Origin: an uncultured Clostridia bacterium
Lineage (GTDB): Bacteria; Bacillota; Clostridia; Oscillospirales; Ruminococcaceae
DNA: 41,808 nucleotides
Direction: 5' to 3'
Assembly (NCBI GenBank): GCA_946563605.1
Contig: CAMNVW010000002.1
Location: forward strand, 1 to 41,808
A program made the position numbers and the translations under genes. The notes beneath the pieces are model-generated. The model was not told where the DNA came from. It saw only the letters and a program-made list of their open reading frames with translations, and searched no databases. This document shows, piece by piece, positions 36,123 to 41,808 of the stretch (its first letter is position 1; every line of letters begins with the position of its first letter).

Positions 36123-37322
36123 CTACGGCAAAAAGACAGCCCCCTGTCGGTAATCCAAGCCGCACGGGAACATCTTCTCGGTGAGCAGAAAATACTGGTC
36201 GGTGCAGCGGCTCTCCAACTGTGCAAACTTCTGCGCCGCCGCGGAGGTTTGCTCCAGTCTTGCAAGGCTTGCAGAAACAGGCAGGACAGCGGTCGTTTTC
36301 ATCCGCGAAAGGATTTCCCTGCCCTTGCCGTTTGCACCTAAGATCCGCAGATATGCCGGCGGCTGTTCATGCAAATCCGACGGCATCCCCAAAAAAGCCG
36401 CTGTCACCAGCCGCCGCACTCTGGAAAGCGGGTAGCGTTTTGTCTTGATCCCATCGTAAAGTTCCTGCAATGAGCGCGCCTGCCGAATCGCCTGATACAA
36501 GCGGTTCTCGATACCCTCGGAGCAGTCCGGCAGTTGGGTGAGTTCCTCTTTTCTCCTGCTGCGCAGCACCGACAAAACCGCCCGTTCCCCGCGCAGAAGA
36601 TCGGCGGTCTGTCCATCCATCTGTGCCTGACGGTACAATTCATACGCACTCTGAGGCAGATATTGCTTTGCCGTCTGCCAATCCTGCGCCGCTATCAACT
36701 GCCGAATATAGCTTGCACTGGCAAACTCCCCCACAGGCGTTCCATCATGCGCACTGCCCATCCGTGCGACTGCCATCGGTGCAATCCTCTTTTCCCGATC
36801 GCATCTTTGCAGCTGGTACAGATATTCCACCGCTAAAATATTGTTCGGCTTTTGCAAAAGCCCTGCGATTCTTTCTCCAAACACCTGCTTTACCGCAAGT
36901 TCCCTTGCTTTTGCAAAGGTAAGACCCTTTCGCAGCTCCTGCTGCAACGCTGTTTTTACATTGACGTCATCCAGCGCCGCCGCTGCCTGCTGTAACTCCT
37001 CCAGCTGTGCGTCCTCCGCACCAAAGCAAAGGACATCCGCGCACCCCATCGCACAGGCGGTCTGCACTGCGCCATAGGCAAACCGCTGCGCGCCTGCCAT
37101 CGCATAGCAGACCGGCAGCTCCAGTATCAGATCCGCGCCGTTTTCGAGCGCTGCTTTTGCGCGTATCTGCTTTGGAAAAACAGCAGGCGTTCCGCGCTGG
37201 GTAAAGTTTGGACTCATCACCACCGCAATGTGGTCGATTCCCTGCTCGCGCATTTTTGCAAGCTGCCACCGATGTCCGTTATGAAACGGATTGTACTCCG
37301 CAATCACCACAGCCGTGCGCAT
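36123..37322 (-). CDS. tmcAL: tRNA(Met) cytidine acetate ligase (YlbM/TmcAL)
   Basis: MRTAVVIAEYNPFHNGHRWQLAKMREQGIDHIAVVMSPNFTQRGTPAVFPKQIRAKAALENGADLILELPV. Confidence 0.93.
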   Translation of the reverse strand: MRTAVVIAEYNPFHNGHRWQLAKMREQGIDHIAVVMSPNFTQRGTPAVFPKQIRAKAALENGADLILELPVCYAMAGAQRFAYGAVQTACAMGCADVLCFGAEDAQLEELQQAAAALDDVNVKTALQQELRKGLTFAKARELAVKQVFGERIAGLLQKPNNILAVEYLYQLQRCDREKRIAPMAVARMGSAHDGTPVGEFASASYIRQLIAAQDWQTAKQYLPQSAYELYRQAQMDGQTADLLRGERAVLSVLRSRRKEELTQLPDCSEGIENRLYQAIRQARSLQELYDGIKTKRYPLSRVRRLVTAAFLGMPSDLHEQPPAYLRILGANGKGREILSRMKTTAVLPVSASLARLEQTSAAAQKFAQLESRCTDQYFLLTEKMFPCGLDYRQGAVFLP

Positions 37323-37563
37323 TTTGTTCACCCCTTTTTGTGATTTTAAGATTATCTCACGGAATTTCCAGTCAAAATTCCCGAAAAAAACAGTCCTGTT
37401 CTGCACTTTTCAAAAAATATTGCCCTATAAAGCGAAAAATCACAGTTTCTCTCTTGAAAAGTACACCCAGATATAATAATATATTAGGTGTATAAAGGTG
37501 TCAACCTTGCCCCTGTGCCCTTGCGCTCAGGAGCGTTTCAATTTTTTATGGGAGGAATTTAAA

Positions 37564-38757
37564 ATGAAAATTCTCGTTTTAAACTGTGGAAGTTCATCCT
37601 TAAAGTATCAGCTGATTGATATGGAAAATGAAGAAGTTCTGACAAAAGGTCTGTGCGAAAGAATCGGTATCGAAGGTTCCGTTCTGACCCACAAAGTACC
37701 AGGCAAAGACAACTATATTGTTGAGACCCCAATGCCAGACCATTCCGTAGCAGTTCAGCTGGTTCTGGATGCTCTGACCGACAAAGAGCACGGTGTTATC
37801 AACTCTGTTGATGAGATCAATGCTATCGGTCACCGCGTACTCCACGGCGGTACAAAATTCACAAAATCCATCGTTGTTGACGCTGACGTTAAAGCTGCTA
37901 TCCGCGAGTGCTTTGACCTCGGTCCTCTCCACAACCCAGCTAACCTGATGGGTATTGAAGCTTGCGAAAAAGTTTGCCCAGGCAAACCAAACGTAGCTGT
38001 ATTCGATACCACCTTCGGTATGGGCATGGATGAAAAATCCTACCTGTATGCAATTCCACATGAGTACTATGAGAAATACGGCATCCGCCGCTACGGTTTC
38101 CACGGTACCAGCCACGGATTTGTTTCCAAAGAAGCAATCAAATTCGGCGGTCTGAAAGAGGATGCAAAAGTTATCGTTTGCCATGTCGGCAACGGCGCTT
38201 CCATCTCCGCTTCCATTGGCGGCAAATGTGTAGATACCTCCATGGGTCTGACCCCTCTGGAAGGTCTGATCATGGGTACCCGTTCCGGCGATATCGACCC
38301 AGCTGTTATCCAGTACATCTGCAACAAAGAAAACAAAACAGCTGACGAAGTTGTTACCATGCTCAACAAGAAATCCGGTCTGCTCGGCATGAGCGGCGGT
38401 CTGTCCTCCGACTGCAGAGATATCACAAAAGCTGCTGAAGAAGGCAACCACCTCGCACAGGTTACTCTGGATGCTTACACCTACCGCATTGCTAAATACG
38501 TTGGCGCATACGCTGCTGCTATGAACGGCGTTGACGCTATCGCATTCACCGCTGGCGTTGGTGAAAACGACATCGAAATCAGAGAAGAACTCTGCGAGAA
38601 ATACTGGGGCTACCTCGGTGTTAAGATCGACAAAGAAGCAAACCACACCAGAGGCGAAAACAAAGTTATCTCCGCTGCTGATTCCAAGGTTAAAGTTATG
38701 GTTATCCCAACCAACGAAGAGCTTGCAATCGCTAGAGATACTCTGGCTCTCATCTAA
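37564..38757 (+). CDS. ackA: Acetate kinase
   Basis: MKILVLNCGSSSLKYQLIDM, HRVLHGGTKF, RYGFHGTSHGFVS, GNGASISA, AFTAGVGEND. Confidence 0.98.
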   Translation: MKILVLNCGSSSLKYQLIDMENEEVLTKGLCERIGIEGSVLTHKVPGKDNYIVETPMPDHSVAVQLVLDALTDKEHGVINSVDEINAIGHRVLHGGTKFTKSIVVDADVKAAIRECFDLGPLHNPANLMGIEACEKVCPGKPNVAVFDTTFGMGMDEKSYLYAIPHEYYEKYGIRRYGFHGTSHGFVSKEAIKFGGLKEDAKVIVCHVGNGASISASIGGKCVDTSMGLTPLEGLIMGTRSGDIDPAVIQYICNKENKTADEVVTMLNKKSGLLGMSGGLSSDCRDITKAAEEGNHLAQVTLDAYTYRIAKYVGAYAAAMNGVDAIAFTAGVGENDIEIREELCEKYWGYLGVKIDKEANHTRGENKVISAADSKVKVMVIPTNEELAIARDTLALI

Positions 38758-38776
38758 GTTTTCTTGTAAAACTATC

Positions 38777-38810
38777 AACGCTCCTGTCCGTTTGGACAGG
38801 AGCGTTTTTT
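38777..38810 (+). terminator. Intrinsic terminator after ackA
   Basis: AACGCTCCTGTCC-GTTT-GGACAGGAGCGTT followed by T-run. Confidence 0.9.
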
Positions 38811-38822
38811 TGTTGACAAACT

Positions 38823-39467
38823 TTAAACAGCAAGGTAAAGCCGGCAATTTTGAAAATCATAGTCCTTCCCCAAACAGGAAACCTTCCCTTCCAGCAAGAG
38901 ATAGCCGGTTTGCTGGTCTGCATCCGTCATCGAAAAGGAAAAATCCAACGGCAGGGTCACTCTGCCGTCCTCGGAAAACTGGATTGGCACGACCTGTGCT
39001 TCCCTATTTGGCGCGCAGAGGGTCAGTGTAAAATCATGCAGGTGGCAATCCTGTTTGCAATAAACGTCCATGGAGAAAGAGGAAAGCTTTGCACAATACG
39101 CATCCTCCCCCGTTTTTTCCAGCGTGTAACCACAGGAAAAAGCCGCTTTCGCCAATGCTTTTTCGGCGTTGCCACTTTGTATCTCCTCTGTCTGCGCTGT
39201 GGGTTGCAAAAGCAGCAGAATGCCTTGCGCCGCCTTTTCTTTCGGATAAATCATCCGAAACCAAAACGGGATCTCGCCGCTGCCGTTCCCCTCCCGATGC
39301 CGTCCGGAAAATTCCATCACCTGACTGACTGCTGTATCGATACGCCTTTCCATCAGGATACGCTCGGCTGTTTGACTCCTCAGCCAGACCAGAGAACAGG
39401 CTAACAGCAGCGTCAGAATACCGAGCACCACTCTTGGGAAAACTGGAGATTTTTCTATCTCCCTCAC
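38823..39467 (-). CDS. Membrane-anchored hypothetical protein
   Basis: N-terminal TM VVLGILTLLLACSLVWL then soluble domain; no family recognised. Confidence 0.6.
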   Translation of the reverse strand: MREIEKSPVFPRVVLGILTLLLACSLVWLRSQTAERILMERRIDTAVSQVMEFSGRHREGNGSGEIPFWFRMIYPKEKAAQGILLLLQPTAQTEEIQSGNAEKALAKAAFSCGYTLEKTGEDAYCAKLSSFSMDVYCKQDCHLHDFTLTLCAPNREAQVVPIQFSEDGRVTLPLDFSFSMTDADQQTGYLLLEGKVSCLGKDYDFQNCRLYLAV

Positions 39468-39611
39468 CCCCTATCGTATATGTTATTGATATGCTAACAT
39501 ACCCTTTATTTGCGGTCAACCATTATAGAAAACAACAATATTTATAATCATACAGAAAAGCCTTTCCGTCCACTTCTGTTTTAGAATAATTATCCTAAAA
39601 TAACTCAAACC

Positions 39612-39656
39612 TGCACCAAACGATATATAAAATGTATGTTTATAAGGTGCATTTTT
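39612..39656 (+). promoter_or_regulatory. Hairpin with T-run upstream of glsA (candidate leader terminator/attenuator)
   Basis: TGCACC (39612-39617)...GGTGCA (39646-39651) with nested AAAC/GTTT, followed by TTTTT, between divergent genes. Confidence 0.45.
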
Positions 39657-39799
39657 CTTGTTTTTATTGCAGACCGATTGAGGAAATCAATAGGAGAAAA
39701 AAATCTTTTTTGACGGATTACTCTTGCATCCCATAGATTCTGACGGTAAAATAAGAAGTACCGACTTGTTATCACGATCAATCTTGAAAGGAAGATATT

Positions 39800-40720
39800 A
39801 TGCTTACTCAAGAATGCCTTGAAGATGCTGTCAAATACGGCCAATGCTTTGTCAAACTCGGAAAACCCGCTGAATATATCCCGGAGCTTGCTCGGGTCAA
39901 TAAATATCATCTGGGCGCTTGCGTGGTTGGTTTGGACGGCACCATCATGGAGTACGGGGACACCCGCATACCGTTTACCATCCAGAGTATTTCCAAAATC
40001 GCCTCGCTGATTCTGGCAATCAACGACAAAGGCTCGGACTATCTGTTCCATGACAAGGTGGGCGTAGAACCGACCGGCGATCCGTTTAACTCGATCATCA
40101 AACTGGAAACCAAGACCAGACCTTTCAATCCGTTTATCAACGCCGGCGCTATCACCGTTGCCAGCTGCATCGATGGAAAAGACTCCGATGAAAAATTCGG
40201 CCGCTTTCTTGCCTTCGTCCGCAAGCTGTGCGGCAACGAGGAGATCACCCTCAACGAATCTGTTTATCTCTCCGAAAAGGCGACCGGCGACCGCAACCGC
40301 GCGCTTGCCTACTATCTGAAGGCCTCCGGTATTCTGGAAGGCAACGTGGAGGAATGTCTGGACTTTTACTTCAAAATGTGTTCGGTCAATGTTACCGCGG
40401 TGGATATTGCCCAAATGAGCGCTGTGCTGGCAAATCACGGAACCTGCCCTTCCAGCGGAGAGGTGCTCATCGAACCCCACAGTGCAAAAGCAATCCGTTC
40501 CCTGATGCTCACCTGCGGAATGTACGACGGCTCCGGTGAATTTGCCATGACCGTCGGCTTCCCTGCCAAAAGCGGCGTTGGCGGCGGCATTGCGGCGTCA
40601 CTGGTTGACCGCATGGGTATCGGCGTATTCGGTCCGTCGCTCGACGAAAAAGGCAACAGCATTGGCGGTATTAAAATTCTGGAATACCTGTCCCAGAAGC
40701 TGGACTTTAACCTGTTCTAA
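39800..40720 (+). CDS. glsA: Glutaminase A
   Basis: FTIQSISKIASLILAI, VGVEPTGDPFNSI, RPFNPFINAGAITVAS, FPAKSGVGGGI. Confidence 0.97.
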   Translation: MLTQECLEDAVKYGQCFVKLGKPAEYIPELARVNKYHLGACVVGLDGTIMEYGDTRIPFTIQSISKIASLILAINDKGSDYLFHDKVGVEPTGDPFNSIIKLETKTRPFNPFINAGAITVASCIDGKDSDEKFGRFLAFVRKLCGNEEITLNESVYLSEKATGDRNRALAYYLKASGILEGNVEECLDFYFKMCSVNVTAVDIAQMSAVLANHGTCPSSGEVLIEPHSAKAIRSLMLTCGMYDGSGEFAMTVGFPAKSGVGGGIAASLVDRMGIGVFGPSLDEKGNSIGGIKILEYLSQKLDFNLF

Positions 40721-40773
40721 ATCTGTTTATAAAAAAAGAGCCTGAGAAATTGGGCGGTATCCATAAAACAGTT

Positions 40774-40806
40774 AAACCGACCTACGATTTGCTCATAGGT
40801 CGGTTT
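40774..40806 (+). terminator. Intrinsic terminator after glsA
   Basis: AAACCGACCTA-N11-TAGGTCGGTTT then TGTTTGT. Confidence 0.7.
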
Positions 40807-40835
40807 TGTTTGTATTATGTACTGGCGCGGGAGCG

Positions 40836-40958
40836 CCCAAGGCTCCCTTTACACAAGGGAGCCTTGGGTGCGGCGCAAAACCGCACTACACACTGAAAGG
40901 TGTATAGAAGTGCGCCCTTTAGTTCCTAAAGGGGGTTCAACAACCCTGCAAATTGCAG
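40836..40958. repeat. Array of consecutive short hairpins; candidate MITE-like or structured element
   Basis: CCCAAGGCTCCCTT-TACAC-AAGGGAGCCTTGGG; GTGCGG-N7-CCGCAC; TACAC-N8-GTGTA; CCCTTTAG-TTC-CTAAAGGG; GGGTT-CAAC-AACCC; CTGCA-AAT-TGCAG. Confidence 0.5.
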
Positions 40959-40970
40959 CTTGTCAATTAT

Positions 40971-41210
40971 CTATTGATCTACTTTCTCAATTTTGAACAC
41001 ATTTATTGTATCTACATCCGGGCAACAGAAAACATTGCTCTTTAACTTACCACCATAGCGTAAGATATCGATCATAGGAAAAAGAACGTGAGCAGCCATT
41101 GGACACAGCTTTCCTCTTTCTGTGTCAAAATCAAAAGTATCTCCAACCTTGTGTCCTCTGTGGCAAGGACAAGTACCTTTTTGTTCTACCAAAGTTATTT
41201 TAATCTTCAT
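40971..41210 (-). CDS. TIGR04076-like small protein
   Basis: MKIKITLVEQKGTCPCHRGHKVGDTFDFDTERGKLCPMAAHVLFPMIDILRYGG. Confidence 0.8.
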   Translation of the reverse strand: MKIKITLVEQKGTCPCHRGHKVGDTFDFDTERGKLCPMAAHVLFPMIDILRYGGKLKSNVFCCPDVDTINVFKIEKVDQ

Positions 41211-41808
41211 AATTTCCCCTCGCTTATGTAACGCTCGATATCAACACCGAAAAATTTTTCTTTCTTATCGAGGTTATCTATAATAATGATTCTTACCGTT
41301 TCCATTGCGTGTTTGGTGGCATCATACAACGACTCACCGTTCAGCACGTCGCTGACAAGAACTGCGGAAAAGATATCTCCTGTTCCAGGGAAACGAACGT
41401 CTATCAGTTCAAATCCAATTTTGAAGTTCTCATCCTTTGTGTGGTCATATCCAATAACGCAGTTTTCACCATTCACAGAAGTGCTTGTAATGACAACAGA
41501 TTTACAACCAAGCTGACGCACACTCTCAATCAATTCATCTGCTTCATCCTGACTCAAAGTATCTCTGCTGTAAAAACGATTTGTCAAGAAACAAGCTTCA
41601 GTGAAGTTGGGAATCAGAATGTCGGCGTATGAACTAAGTTTTCTCATAATCGCTACATTGTTATCTGTCATTCCATTGTATAGTTTCCCTTCGTCACCCA
41701 TAATTGGATCTACAACAACCAACAACTTGTCTGTGCCTTGATTGTTAATTAGGCGCTCAACAATGTTAATTTGTTTAGGACTAACCATAAAACCCGTGGA
41801 AATACAAT
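41207..41808 (-). CDS. Pyridoxamine kinase-like (PfkB/ribokinase superfamily), truncated by window edge
   Basis: VVVDPIMGDEGKLYNGMTDNNVAIMRKLSSYADILIPNFTEACFLT, DVRFPGTGDIFSAVL; reading frame remains open upstream (..CISTGFMVSPKQ). Confidence 0.88.
   Translation of the reverse strand, partial: CISTGFMVSPKQINIVERLINNQGTDKLLVVVDPIMGDEGKLYNGMTDNNVAIMRKLSSYADILIPNFTEACFLTNRFYSRDTLSQDEADELIESVRQLGCKSVVITSTSVNGENCVIGYDHTKDENFKIGFELIDVRFPGTGDIFSAVLVSDVLNGESLYDATKHAMETVRIIIIDNLDKKEKFFGVDIERYISEGKL

Noticed and set aside
37600-38847. 415-aa minus-strand ORF opposite ackA
   Set aside because: Antisense shadow of a highly expressed gene; acetate kinase is unambiguous.
1-41808. CRISPR arrays, tRNA/rRNA genes, transposases or phage genes
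   Set aside because: No direct-repeat/spacer pattern, cloverleaf or rRNA-like segment, or recognisable transposase/phage ORF was seen by eye; a tool-based scan could still find something small.

Overview
This 41.8 kb window reads as chromosomal sequence from a spore-forming, anaerobic gut-type Firmicute (Clostridia/Oscillospiraceae-like). The host is inferred from spmA/spmB, rubrerythrin/PerR and glutamate fermentation genes. No rRNA, tRNA, CRISPR array, phage or transposase gene was recognised. Main blocks: (1) a minus-strand operon (about 0.4-10.9 kb) encoding the whole 3-methylaspartate route of glutamate fermentation: mesaconase/fumarase subunits, glutamate mutase S/L/E, methylaspartate ammonia-lyase, an uncharacterised P-loop protein with an AlaRS-SAD-like tail, a cobalamin adenosyltransferase, and citramalate/citrate lyase D/E/F; (2) assorted housekeeping and small membrane genes; (3) a compact plus-strand Rnf-like cluster in the order C-D-E-A plus a membrane-anchored putative glycoside hydrolase. 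It has no RnfB or RnfG and appears to have lost most redox-cofactor ligands of classical Rnf/Nqr; (4) perR-rubrerythrin, and rplJ-rplL with an L10-leader-like region; (5) an ArsR::COG0523 fusion, thioredoxin-like and permease metal(loid) cassette behind a large dyad operator; (6) spmAB, tmcAL, ackA and glsA, then a hairpin-rich intergenic element and a lower-GC end with a TIGR04076-type gene and a truncated pyridoxamine-kinase-like gene. The strongest candidates for undescribed biology are the cofactor-stripped Rnf-like CDEA complex, the P-loop/SAD-like protein inside the glutamate operon, and the ArsR-COG0523 fusion cassette. Family calls rest on motif recognition by eye; no database search was run.
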